Assembly (NCBI RefSeq): GCF_010093225.1
Contig: NZ_PDWM01000018.1
Coordinates: 1 to 58,375 of the forward strand
Direction of reading: 5' to 3'
DNA length: 58,375 nt
Source: Pseudoxanthomonas koreensis
Lineage (GTDB): Bacteria > Pseudomonadota > Gammaproteobacteria > Xanthomonadales > Xanthomonadaceae
Of the stretch, positions 48,432 to 58,375 are shown piece by piece (position 1 is the first letter of the stretch; each line of letters begins with the position of its first letter). A model generated the notes under the pieces. That model made no database searches. It saw nothing but the letters and a program-made list of their open reading frames with translations, and was not told where the DNA came from. A program made the translations under genes and the position numbers.

Positions 48432-49658
48432 TCAATCGTGGGCGACGTCGGCGTCGGCCTCCGGCTGCAGTCCGGTGTAGCTCGCGCGCGGCCGGATCAC
48501 CTGCCCCGGCGCCTGCTGTTCCAGCGCGTGCGCCAGCCAGCCGGCCAGCCGCCCCGCCGCGAACATCGACAGCGCCGGCGCAGCCGGCAGTCCATGCGCG
48601 AAGCAGATCGCGGCCAGGGTGAAGTCCACGTTCGGGCGCCGCCCGCTGGCGGCTTCGGCGGCGGCGATCACCGCTTCGAGCGTGCGCAACGTGTCGGCGT
48701 CGACCGGGTTGGCGCGCAGCATCGCCAGCAGGGTGGCCGCGCGCGGGTCGCCGTCGGGGTACAGCGCATGGCCGAAACCCGGCAGGTCTTCGCCGCGTTG
48801 CCAGCGCTTGGCGATGAAGCTTTCGATGTCGGCCGATTCGCGCGCGCTTTCCACCAGGGCGTAGGCGCGGGCGGTGGCGCCGCCGTGGCGCGGACCCGAC
48901 AGCGCGGCCAGGCCGGCGCAGACGGTGGCGTGCAGGTGCGCGCCGGTGGAGGCGACCACGCGTGCGGCGAATGCGGACACGTTGAGTTCGTGGTCGGCGC
49001 ACAGCACCAGCGCGGCGCGGACCAGCTCGGCGAAGGCCGCATCGCCGGGGCGCCAGGCCTCGCCGAGCAGGCGGTGGACCGGGCCGGCCGGGCGCCGGGC
49101 GACCAGCAGGGCGGCGTTCTGGCGCAGCAGGGTGGCGGCCACCGCGCGGCGGGTCGGCTGGTCGGCCTGGAATGAATGCGGCACGTGCAGGGCCAGCAGC
49201 GGGATCGCGGCCATCGACCGGCTCAGCGGCGGCAGCCCGGCGTCGGTGGCCAGCGCGGCGATGTGCGCCGGCCAGTCGCCGGGCGGGTCGGCGAACGGAT
49301 TCTGGCTGCCGCAGTCCCACAGCAGGCGGGCGATGTCTTCCAGGGTGGCGCCGGCTTCGGCGGCGGCCACGGCCGGGCGGCCGCGGTAGTAGGGGCCGTC
49401 CGGGCGGATCAGCGAAATCCGGGTTTCCAGCACCGGCAGGCCGCGGTCCAGGCTCTGCGCCGCGCCGCGCGCGGGGCCGCGGCCCAGGCGCTTGCGCTGG
49501 GCCAGCCGCTCCACGTCCTGGCGCCGGTAGACGCGGCTGCGATGGTCCGCGCCGGGGCGCGATTCGAGCAGGCCGCGGCTGACGTAGGCATACAGCGTGG
49601 CGGCGCTGATGCCGAGGATCCGGCAGGCTTCGGTGGCGGGAATGAGGTCGCGGTCCAT
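48432..49658 (-). CDS. MerR-type HTH / citrate synthase fusion protein
   Basis: 408 aa. Residues 5-55 are a MerR-like winged HTH (ATEACRILGISAATLYAYV, wing HRSRVYRRQDVERL). Residues about 75-398 are a complete citrate-synthase fold. The catalytic triad is kept: His223 (ADHELN), His258 (GPRHGG) and Asp345 (NVDFT), as are Arg370 (GRLAGW) and the RPR of VIRPRASYTG. GHALY replaces the usual GHR/GHP at 296-300. Divergent from prpB, with a palindrome between them. I infer a regulator of propionate genes that binds oxaloacetate, acyl-CoA or methylcitrate, perhaps still an enzyme. A plain second citrate synthase is the alternative. Confidence 0.88.
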   Translation of the reverse strand: MDRDLIPATEACRILGISAATLYAYVSRGLLESRPGADHRSRVYRRQDVERLAQRKRLGRGPARGAAQSLDRGLPVLETRISLIRPDGPYYRGRPAVAAAEAGATLEDIARLLWDCGSQNPFADPPGDWPAHIAALATDAGLPPLSRSMAAIPLLALHVPHSFQADQPTRRAVAATLLRQNAALLVARRPAGPVHRLLGEAWRPGDAAFAELVRAALVLCADHELNVSAFAARVVASTGAHLHATVCAGLAALSGPRHGGATARAYALVESARESADIESFIAKRWQRGEDLPGFGHALYPDGDPRAATLLAMLRANPVDADTLRTLEAVIAAAEAASGRRPNVDFTLAAICFAHGLPAAPALSMFAAGRLAGWLAHALEQQAPGQVIRPRASYTGLQPEADADVAHD

Positions 49659-49663
49659 CGGGA

Positions 49664-49694
49664 AATATTGATCGATACGATCAAGATTGATCAA
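49664..49694 (-). promoter_or_regulatory. Promoter-operator of the HTH-citrate synthase gene; probable prpBC control site
   Basis: On the minus strand TTGATC (-35, plus coordinates 49689-49694) and AATATT (-10, 49664-49669) are 19 bp apart. The spacer region contains the palindrome TTGATC-GTATC-GATCAA (49668-49684), which overlaps the -10 edge. A second, 8-bp palindrome TTGATCAA lies at 49687-49694. Long spacers filled by an inverted repeat are the MerR hallmark. The expected start falls at the ATG itself (leaderless). Only a weak plus-strand promoter for prpB can be seen. Confidence 0.6.
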
Positions 49695-49754
49695 CTGATG
49701 GCAGGGTGACACATTGCCGGTGCCGCGTGCACCCTGCGCACCGAGGAACCGTCC

Positions 49755-50642
49755 ATGTCCAGCCCCCTGTCCGCCGGCGCGAAGTTCCGCGCCGCCCTGG
49801 CCGCCGAATCGCCGCTGCAGGTGATCGGCGCGATCAACGCCAACCACGCGCTGCTGGCGCAGCGTGCCGGCTACCGCGCGATCTACCTGTCCGGTGGCGG
49901 CGTGGCCGCCGGTTCGCTGGGCCTGCCGGACCTGGGCATCAACACGCTGGACGACGTGCTGGTCGACACCCGCCGCATCACCGACGTGTGCGACCTGCCG
50001 CTGCTGGTCGACATCGACACCGGCTTCGGCCCGAGTGCGTTCAACATCGAGCGCACGGTCAAGTCGCTGATCAAGGCCGGTGCGGCCGCCTGCCACATCG
50101 AGGACCAGGTCGGCGCCAAGCGCTGCGGCCATCGCCCGGGCAAGGAGATCGTGAGCGCCGGCGAGATGGCCGACCGGGTCAAGGCCGCGGCCGATGCGAA
50201 GACCGACGCGTCGTTCTTCCTGATCGCGCGCACCGACGCGATCCAGGTCGACGGCGTGGATGCGGCGATCGAGCGCGCCATCGCCTGCGTGGAGGCCGGC
50301 GCCGACGGCATCTTCGCCGAGGCCGCCTACGACCTGCCCACCTACAAGCGCTTCGTCGACGCGGTGAAGGTGCCGGTGCTGGCCAACATCACCGAGTTCG
50401 GCAAGACCCCGCTGTTCACCCGCGACGAACTGGCCTCGGTGGGCGTGGCGATCCAGCTGTTCCCGCTGTCGGCGTTCCGCGCCGCCAACAGGGCGGCGGA
50501 GAACGTCTACCAGGCGATCCGCCGCGACGGCCACCAGAAGTCCGTGGTGGACGCGATGCAGACGCGCGAGGAGCTGTACGACCGCATCGGCTACCACGCC
50601 TTCGAGCAGAAGCTCGACGGGCTGTTCGCCGCGAAGAAGTGA
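49755..50642 (+). CDS. prpB: Methylisocitrate lyase
   Basis: Splits 2-methylisocitrate into pyruvate and succinate, the last step of the methylcitrate cycle. 295 aa, isocitrate-lyase superfamily. The catalytic loop [12 protein letters not shown] (about residues 120-131), [16 protein letters not shown] and DIDTGFG are typical. GAGGA precedes the ATG. First gene of a prpB-prpC pair facing away from the HTH-citrate synthase gene. Confidence 0.96.
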   Translation: MSSPLSAGAKFRAALAAESPLQVIGAINANHALLAQRAGYRAIYLSGGGVAAGSLGLPDLGINTLDDVLVDTRRITDVCDLPLLVDIDTGFGPSAFNIERTVKSLIKAGAAACHIEDQVGAKRCGHRPGKEIVSAGEMADRVKAAADAKTDASFFLIARTDAIQVDGVDAAIERAIACVEAGADGIFAEAAYDLPTYKRFVDAVKVPVLANITEFGKTPLFTRDELASVGVAIQLFPLSAFRAANRAAENVYQAIRRDGHQKSVVDAMQTREELYDRIGYHAFEQKLDGLFAAKK

Positions 50643-50650
50643 CGTTTCGC

Positions 50651-50670
50651 CCTTCTCCCGCGGGAGAAGG
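50651..50670. repeat. 20-bp perfect palindrome between prpB and prpC
   Basis: CCTTCTCCCGCGGGAGAAGG, fully self-complementary, eight bases past the prpB stop. It resembles short REP-like palindromes common between genes in Xanthomonadaceae; a related imperfect copy is at 56394-56415. Confidence 0.8.
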
Positions 50671-50694
50671 TGGCCCAATACAGGGAGAATCCCG

Positions 50695-51849
50695 ATGAGC
50701 GACACCACCACCACCCCCTTCAAGCCGAAGAAGTCCGTCGCCCTGTCCGGCACCGCCGCCGGCAATACCGCGCTGTGCACGGTCGGCCGCAGCGGCAACG
50801 ACCTGCACTACCGCGGCTACGACATCCTCGACCTGGCCACGAGCTCCGAGTTCGAGGAGATCGCCTACCTGCTGGTCCACGGCAAGCTGCCCAACACCGC
50901 CGAACTGGCCGGCTACAAGGCCAAGCTGAAGTCGCTGCGCGGGATCCCGGCCGCGGTGAAGGCCGCGCTGGAAGAACTGCCGCCGTCGGCGCACCCGATG
51001 GACGTGATGCGCACCGGCGTGTCGGTGCTCGGCTGCGTGTCGCCGGAGAAGGACGACCACAACCATCCCGGCGCGCGCGACATCGCCGACAAGCTGATGG
51101 CCTGCCTCGGTTCGATGCTGCTGTACTGGTACCACTGGTCGCACAACGGCCGCGCGATCGACGTGGAAACCGACGACGACTCGATCGGCGGCCACTTCCT
51201 GCACCTGCTGCACGGCGAGCCGCCGCGCGAATCGTGGGTGCGGGCGATGCACACCTCGCTGATCCTCTACGCCGAGCACGAGTTCAACGCGTCCACGTTC
51301 ACCGCGCGCGTCATCGCCGGCACCGGCAGCGACATGCACAGCTGCATCACCGGTGCGATCGGCGCGCTGCGCGGGCCCAAGCACGGCGGCGCCAACGAGG
51401 TCGCCTTCGAGGTGCAGAAGCGCTACGACAGCCCGGACGACGCCGAAGCCGACATCAAGGCCCGGGTCGAGCGCAAGGAAGTGGTGATCGGTTTCGGCCA
51501 CCCGGTGTATACCGTGGGCGACCCGCGCAACCAGGTGATCAAACAGGTGGCGAAGGACCTGTCGGCCGAGCAGTCGAGCATGAAGATGTACGACATCGCC
51601 GAGCGGCTGGAGACGGTGATGTGGGACATCAAGAAGATGTTCCCCAACCTGGACTGGTTCAGCGCGGTCAGCTACCACATGATGGGCGTGCCCACCGCGA
51701 TGTTCACCCCGCTTTTCGTGATCGCGCGCACATCCGGGTGGAGCGCCCATGTGATCGAGCAGCGGATCGATGGCAAGATCATCCGGCCCAGCGCCAACTA
51801 CACCGGGCCTGAGGACCAGAAGTTCGTGCCGAGGGATCGGCGGGGGTGA
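50695..51849 (+). CDS. prpC: 2-methylcitrate synthase
   Basis: Condenses propionyl-CoA with oxaloacetate. 384 aa. The citrate-synthase signature GPKHGGANE, catalytic His in [23 protein letters not shown] and [10 protein letters not shown] are present. The short-type length and the prpB neighbour make it PrpC rather than GltA. acnD/prpF or prpD, usual next genes, do not follow. Confidence 0.95.
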   Translation: MSDTTTTPFKPKKSVALSGTAAGNTALCTVGRSGNDLHYRGYDILDLATSSEFEEIAYLLVHGKLPNTAELAGYKAKLKSLRGIPAAVKAALEELPPSAHPMDVMRTGVSVLGCVSPEKDDHNHPGARDIADKLMACLGSMLLYWYHWSHNGRAIDVETDDDSIGGHFLHLLHGEPPRESWVRAMHTSLILYAEHEFNASTFTARVIAGTGSDMHSCITGAIGALRGPKHGGANEVAFEVQKRYDSPDDAEADIKARVERKEVVIGFGHPVYTVGDPRNQVIKQVAKDLSAEQSSMKMYDIAERLETVMWDIKKMFPNLDWFSAVSYHMMGVPTAMFTPLFVIARTSGWSAHVIEQRIDGKIIRPSANYTGPEDQKFVPRDRRG

Positions 51850-51879
51850 CATCGATGACGCGGATGCTCGGGGGGAGCG

Positions 51880-52524
51880 ATGCGCGAGGGGATCTATCGC
51901 AAGACGGATGCGGGTCGGGACGAGATCCGTGACCGCAGCCGGCGCCTGCCGCCGGCATTGAGGACCGTGCTGTTGATGGTGGACGGCCAGCGCACGCTGG
52001 CCGACCTGCGCCAGGTGGCCGGCGGCATGCGCGCGCCGGACGACGCACTGGAGCGCCTGCTGGCGGAAGGGCTGATCGAGCCGACCACCGACAGCTTCGA
52101 CGTGGAAGGCCTGATGCGGGCCGCATCAGGCAGCGCCGCCGCCGCGGCCATGGCCAGGCCGGCAGTGGCGGTGGCACCGCCGGTGCCGCTGCCTGCACCA
52201 CCCGAGCCCACCACCGCATCCGCGGCAGGACCGGCGTCCCAGGCCCAGATCGCCGACGAAGCCATCGCCGTGCTGGACGTCGCGCCGGACGCGACCACGC
52301 CCGCCCTTGATCCCGACCACTACGTGCGCCTGTACGGCCGCATGACCGAGGCGGTGCGTACCCACCTGGGCCTGCGCGGCTATTTCCTGCAGCTGAAGAT
52401 CGAGCGCTGCACTGACGCAGCCGGCCTGCAGGCCGTGCTCCCGGAGCTGCGCCAGGCCCTGGCCAAGAGCAAGGGCGCCAGCTTCGCCAGCGACTGGGAG
52501 CGGGCGCTGGTAGAGCCGGCCTGA
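51880..52524 (+). CDS. Unknown protein with winged-helix-like N-terminus
   Basis: 214 aa, not recognised beyond a vague Xanthomonadaceae feel. Residues 1-75 look like a winged helix (RTVLLMVDGQRTLADLRQVA, then ALERLLAEGLIEPT). Residues 76-130 are an Ala/Pro-rich linker. Residues 135-214 form a helical C-terminal domain (DPDHYVRLYGRMTEAVRTHL). No signal or membrane helix. It starts 30 bp after prpC, so it may share its transcript. A 15-bp GC-rich hairpin follows at once. Confidence 0.8.
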   Translation: MREGIYRKTDAGRDEIRDRSRRLPPALRTVLLMVDGQRTLADLRQVAGGMRAPDDALERLLAEGLIEPTTDSFDVEGLMRAASGSAAAAAMARPAVAVAPPVPLPAPPEPTTASAAGPASQAQIADEAIAVLDVAPDATTPALDPDHYVRLYGRMTEAVRTHLGLRGYFLQLKIERCTDAAGLQAVLPELRQALAKSKGASFASDWERALVEPA

Positions 52525-52525
52525 G

Positions 52526-52563
52526 CCTGCCGGCGGCGGCGGGGGAGAGCCGCCGCCGGCAGG
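52526..52563. terminator. Long GC hairpin between convergent genes
   Basis: Perfect 15-bp stem CCTGCCGGCGGCGGC (52526-52540) with its complement (52549-52563), 8-nt loop GGGGGAGA, no T-run. It sits two bases past the stop of the plus-strand gene and about 50 bp from the end of the gst gene. Confidence 0.55.
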
Positions 52564-52613
52564 CGAGGGTCGCGCCGGTGAAGTCGCGCCGGCACGGCCA
52601 GTGCCGCTGGCGA

Positions 52614-53225
52614 TCAGGCCAGGCCTTCGGCCTTGAGCGCGCGCTGCACGCCGGCGTCGGCCTGCATGCGTGCGACGAACGCGGCCAGCGCTTCCAGCCC
52701 GGACAGGTCGATGCCGGTGCGGCCGGCCCAGAGCAGGGTCACGAACAGGTAGGGGTCGGCGAAGCTGCGGAAACCGGCCAGCCATTCGCGGCCCTGCAAC
52801 TGGCGGTCCGCCGCCTCGAACAGGCTGCGCACGCGCTTGCGTGCGCTGGCCTTGACCGCCTCGTGCTGGGCCGGGTCGTCGATGTAGTTGCCAGGACCGA
52901 ACAGCGGCTTGAACGCCGGGTGCAGGTCCGAATTGACGAAGGCCAGCCAGCGCCCGGCCTCGGCGCGCTGGCGCGGGCTGCCGTCACCGGCCAGTTCGGC
53001 CTTGGGGAAGCGGTCGGCGATGTAGCCGACGATGGCCGCGTTCTGGGTCAGGACGAAGTCGCCGTCGACCAGCACCGGCACAGCACCCGTGGGGTTGAGC
53101 GCGCGGAACACGTCCGACTTCATGGCGTCGGCGTCGACCACCTGTGCCTCGAACGGCTGGCCGGTCCAGCACAGGTCGATGTGGACCGCGGTCGAGCAGG
53201 CGCCGGGCTTGGTGTAGAGCTTCAT
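52614..53225 (-). CDS. Beta-class glutathione S-transferase
   Basis: 203 aa from ATG 53225 (MKLYTKPGACSTAVHIDL). Cys10 in PGACS marks the bacterial beta class, in which it forms a mixed disulfide with glutathione. The cis-proline motif GAVPVLVD and TQNAAIVGYIADRFP complete the thioredoxin-like domain; the helical C-domain follows. Likely role is detoxification or thiol exchange in the cytoplasm. Confidence 0.94.
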   Translation of the reverse strand: MKLYTKPGACSTAVHIDLCWTGQPFEAQVVDADAMKSDVFRALNPTGAVPVLVDGDFVLTQNAAIVGYIADRFPKAELAGDGSPRQRAEAGRWLAFVNSDLHPAFKPLFGPGNYIDDPAQHEAVKASARKRVRSLFEAADRQLQGREWLAGFRSFADPYLFVTLLWAGRTGIDLSGLEALAAFVARMQADAGVQRALKAEGLA

Positions 53226-53343
53226 GCAGCGATCCTCGCGATGGAAAGAGACAGGCCCGCGATTATGCGCGGGCCTGTCGTCCAGCATGCGTGGTGGTGC
53301 CGCAACGGAGCGTCGCGGCAGCCCGGCTTGCGCCGCCGTCGCG

Positions 53344-53799
53344 TCAGCCCCGTGGCCGTAGCCGCTGCACCCGGTAGAAGGTGTGGTCGCCGATGGTGGC
53401 CACCTGGTAGGCGTTGCTCCAGCTCGGGCTGGCGATGGCGTGGGCGGCGAAGTGGCTGGCGCCGGGCACGATCTCGCGGCGCTGGCCGACCGGCAGTGCC
53501 CAGTTGCGCTCGGCGCGCAGGGCCACGTCGATCGAACGGTCCCAGGCCTGCATGTTGGCCAGCCGGGTGTTGGGCGAGACGATCGTCGGCGCGAACTGCT
53601 TGCGCGCGGTGACCACGTCGCACATCGAGTCGCCCCACAGGCCACTGTCGCGGCGGCGCAGGGCCACCTCGGCGACGGCTTCCTGGCCGCGCACGCTCTG
53701 GTCGCGGGCTTCCAGGTACACGGTAGTGCTCAGGCACAGCGAGTCGGCGGCCGGCTGCGGCAGGAGCTGCGACAGCCAGAGGATCCATGCCAGTTTCAT
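53344..53799 (-). CDS. Small cell-wall hydrolase (SleB-like)
   Basis: 151 aa from ATG 53799, preceded by AAGGAGA. N-terminal hydrophobic segment (MKLAWILWLSQLLPQPAADS) suggests export. The Hydrolase_2 motif is clear: CLSTTVYLEARDQSVRGQEA with the candidate catalytic Glu30, then SMCDVVTARKQFAPT. Related proteins cleave peptidoglycan as lytic transglycosylases. Non-sporulating relatives use such enzymes in wall turnover. Confidence 0.85.
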   Translation of the reverse strand: MKLAWILWLSQLLPQPAADSLCLSTTVYLEARDQSVRGQEAVAEVALRRRDSGLWGDSMCDVVTARKQFAPTIVSPNTRLANMQAWDRSIDVALRAERNWALPVGQRREIVPGASHFAAHAIASPSWSNAYQVATIGDHTFYRVQRLRPRG

Positions 53800-54117
53800 C
53801 AGTTTCTCCTTGCTCCGTCTGCGCGTGGCCACGCCTCGTCCCGGAAGGGGGCGGGCACGGCGCCGCGGGGCGTCATGGGGAGGCGGCCGAAGGTCCACGG
53901 GCCGCCCGGGTTGCCGGCGAATCTGGAGGGCCGGCGCAACCTGCCGGAAGAGCGGCGGGTCGGGAAAGTGGCGGCACGATAGGGGCCGGTTTCCCAACCG
54001 AAACTGAACGCGTCCGCTTGACAGGCGGGGCTGGCACGGGGTGTGAAATCGTGACTCCTGGCAAACTTCCCTGCGTATTCAGCTACTTGGCCCGATCCGA
54101 TCCGCCGCGACGGATTT

Positions 54118-54255
54118 CTGTAGGAGCCCACTTCAGGGGGCGACCCGACGCCGCCGGACATGCAACCGCGTTGAACGCTCCCCTTCCGGAGCCCACGCGT
54201 CGAACGTGGCATCTCCAGACGGGATCGGGTCGCCCCCTGAAGTGGGCTCCTACAG
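54118..54255. repeat. Pair of 31-bp inverted GTAG-type repeats
   Basis: Arms 54118-54148 and 54225-54255 are exact reverse complements over 31 bp, separated by 76 bp. Each unit begins CTGTAGGAGCCCACTTC. GTAG-headed REP units, often in facing pairs, are known from Stenotrophomonas and relatives and are moved by RAYT transposases. They occupy the 478-bp gap between the wall hydrolase start and the fadH end; the rest of that gap shows no gene. Confidence 0.85.
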
Positions 54256-54277
54256 GAGGAGCGAACGGCGGCAGGGG

Positions 54278-57458
<3,181 letters not shown>

Positions 57459-57589
57459 GCGCGGGTTCCGGAGGCAAGGTGCGGTCCAATGAGTATGCCG
57501 TGCGGTCGGACCGGATGGCCCCCGGCCTGCAGTGCACGAAAGCGCTTGCGGGCCGGCCGGGAATGCGCAAAAGTGAGACGGGATCGACT

Positions 57590-57631
57590 GTCTTCACATG
57601 TTATGGTACTGTTAACGCCGTCTTCACCTGT
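57590..57631 (+). promoter_or_regulatory. Two 12-bp direct repeats upstream of the ompA-like gene
   Basis: GTCTTCACATGT (57590-57601) and GTCTTCACCTGT (57620-57631), one mismatch, exactly 30 bp apart, about three helical turns. GTTAAC (57611-57616) lies between them. They are in the 309-bp gap between divergent genes and are candidate activator sites; no certain -10/-35 was found. Confidence 0.45.
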
Positions 57632-57767
57632 CTCCGCCTAGGCTTTCGCGGGACGACGTGCAGAACGGCCGTCAGGGATGTCCGCCGGGAGAGTGTCAGT
57701 GGGCGTCTGCAATTACCTGAGGCAATACGGTTTCTTCACCCCCCGAATCAGCAAGGAGCAAGATGAG

Positions 57768-58375
57768 ATGAACAAGAAACTTCTGGCCGCTGCGCTGCTT
57801 GGCGGCCTCGCCATGGCGCAGGCTGCTTCCGCACAGGAGTTTGACGACCGCTGGTACCTCACCGGTTCGGCGGGCTTCAACTTCCAGGACAGCGACCGCG
57901 GCACCAACGATGCCCCGTTCCTGGGCTTGGGCGTGGGCAAGTTCATCAGCCCGAACTGGGCGGTCGATGGCGAGCTCAACTACCAGAACCCCAACCTCAG
58001 CGACAACCAGAACCTGAACTGGAGCCAGTACGGCGTGTCGCTGGACTTCCGCCGCTTCTGGCTGGCTGAAGCCCGCGAGTACAACCCGTACCTGCTGTTC
58101 GGTGTCGGCTACCAGCGCGCCGAGGAAGAGTTCGATGCGTTCCCGAACCCGGATTCCCCGGGCCAGCGCGAGAACGGCAACCTGGCCGCCAAGGTCGGCG
58201 TCGGCCTGCAGACCACTTTCGACAGCCGCGTCGCCGTGCGTGCCGAAGTGGCCTACCGCGCCGATTTCGACGATCGCAGCGTCAACGCCCCGAACGAAGA
58301 CTGGTTCGGCGACGTGCTGGCCTCGGTCGGCCTGGTGATCCCGCTGGGTCCGCCGCCGGTTGCCCCGGCTCCGCC
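57768..58375 (+). CDS. OmpA-family outer-membrane protein, 3'-truncated
   Basis: 202 codons are present, then the window ends. Signal peptide 1-22 (MNKKLLAAALLGGLAMAQAA then SA, cut before QEF). Residues 23-190 form a beta-barrel domain with alternating strands (WYLTGSAGFNFQDSD, LGLGVGKFISPNWAVDGELN). The last residues PLGPPPVAPAP are the proline-rich linker that normally leads to a peptidoglycan-binding OmpA domain, which is outside the window. AAGGAG at 57753-57758 precedes the ATG. Confidence 0.88.
   Translation, partial: MNKKLLAAALLGGLAMAQAASAQEFDDRWYLTGSAGFNFQDSDRGTNDAPFLGLGVGKFISPNWAVDGELNYQNPNLSDNQNLNWSQYGVSLDFRRFWLAEAREYNPYLLFGVGYQRAEEEFDAFPNPDSPGQRENGNLAAKVGVGLQTTFDSRVAVRAEVAYRADFDDRSVNAPNEDWFGDVLASVGLVIPLGPPPVAPAP

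Noticed and set aside
54018-54049. Promoter with TTGACA and TGAAAT
   Set aside because: The spacer is 20 bp and nothing on the plus strand downstream is a gene; it would read into REP units and antisense to fadH.

Overview
The window looks like a contig from a high-GC gammaproteobacterium of the Xanthomonadaceae/Lysobacteraceae group (Lysobacter, Luteimonas, Pseudoxanthomonas or a close relative). The evidence is very GC-rich coding sequence, two near-identical tuf genes bracketing the rpoBC/str region, the length and wording of the r-proteins, GTAG-headed repeats of the kind known from Stenotrophomonas, and a methylcitrate cluster. The genus cannot be fixed from the sequence alone. Both ends fall in assembly-hostile sequence: base 1 is codon 38 of a tuf gene, and the last base is inside the proline-rich linker of an OmpA-like gene.

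Bases 1-33113 are housekeeping sequence, all on the plus strand: tuf (partial, frameshifted), tRNA-Trp, secE, nusG, rplK, rplA, rplJ, rplL, rpoB, rpoC, rpsL, rpsG, fusA, tuf. These are followed by the S10, spc and alpha clusters from rpsJ to rplQ, which end at a strong terminator. Sigma70-like promoters can be read before rplK, rpsL, rpsJ, rpsH and rpsM. Each is followed within a few bases of the expected start by a stem-loop. In the rpsL and rpsJ leaders the stem-loop also carries a short T-run, so it looks like an attenuator. rpmJ is not between secY and rpsM.

Bases 33200-45700 hold single metabolic and envelope genes: dsbB, a class II DAHP synthase, an exported amidase (minus), typA (minus), ppiB, a membrane-anchored glutaredoxin-like protein, mdh, an exported S9 peptidase, and the propionate-CoA ligase gene prpE.

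Bases 45701-46983 are an AT-richer patch of foreign look: a small two-helix membrane protein and an exported DUF4259 protein. Each is preceded by an attC-like imperfect hairpin, which suggests stranded integron cassettes with no integrase nearby. An exported M14 carboxypeptidase (minus) follows.

Bases 48432-51849 carry the most interesting unit. A MerR-type helix-turn-helix fused to a complete citrate-synthase fold (minus) is transcribed away from prpB-prpC. A 17-bp palindrome, TTGATC-5-GATCAA, sits between a possible -35 and -10 of the fusion gene, which is the geometry used by MerR regulators. I infer a sensor-enzyme that controls propionate use.

The rest holds an unknown winged-helix-like protein, a beta-class GST, a small cell-wall hydrolase, a pair of 31-bp inverted repeats, fadH, a medium-chain reductase, and the truncated ompA-like gene with two 12-bp repeats exactly 30 bp apart upstream. 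The metabolic theme of the right half is propionyl-CoA and unsaturated acyl-CoA use.
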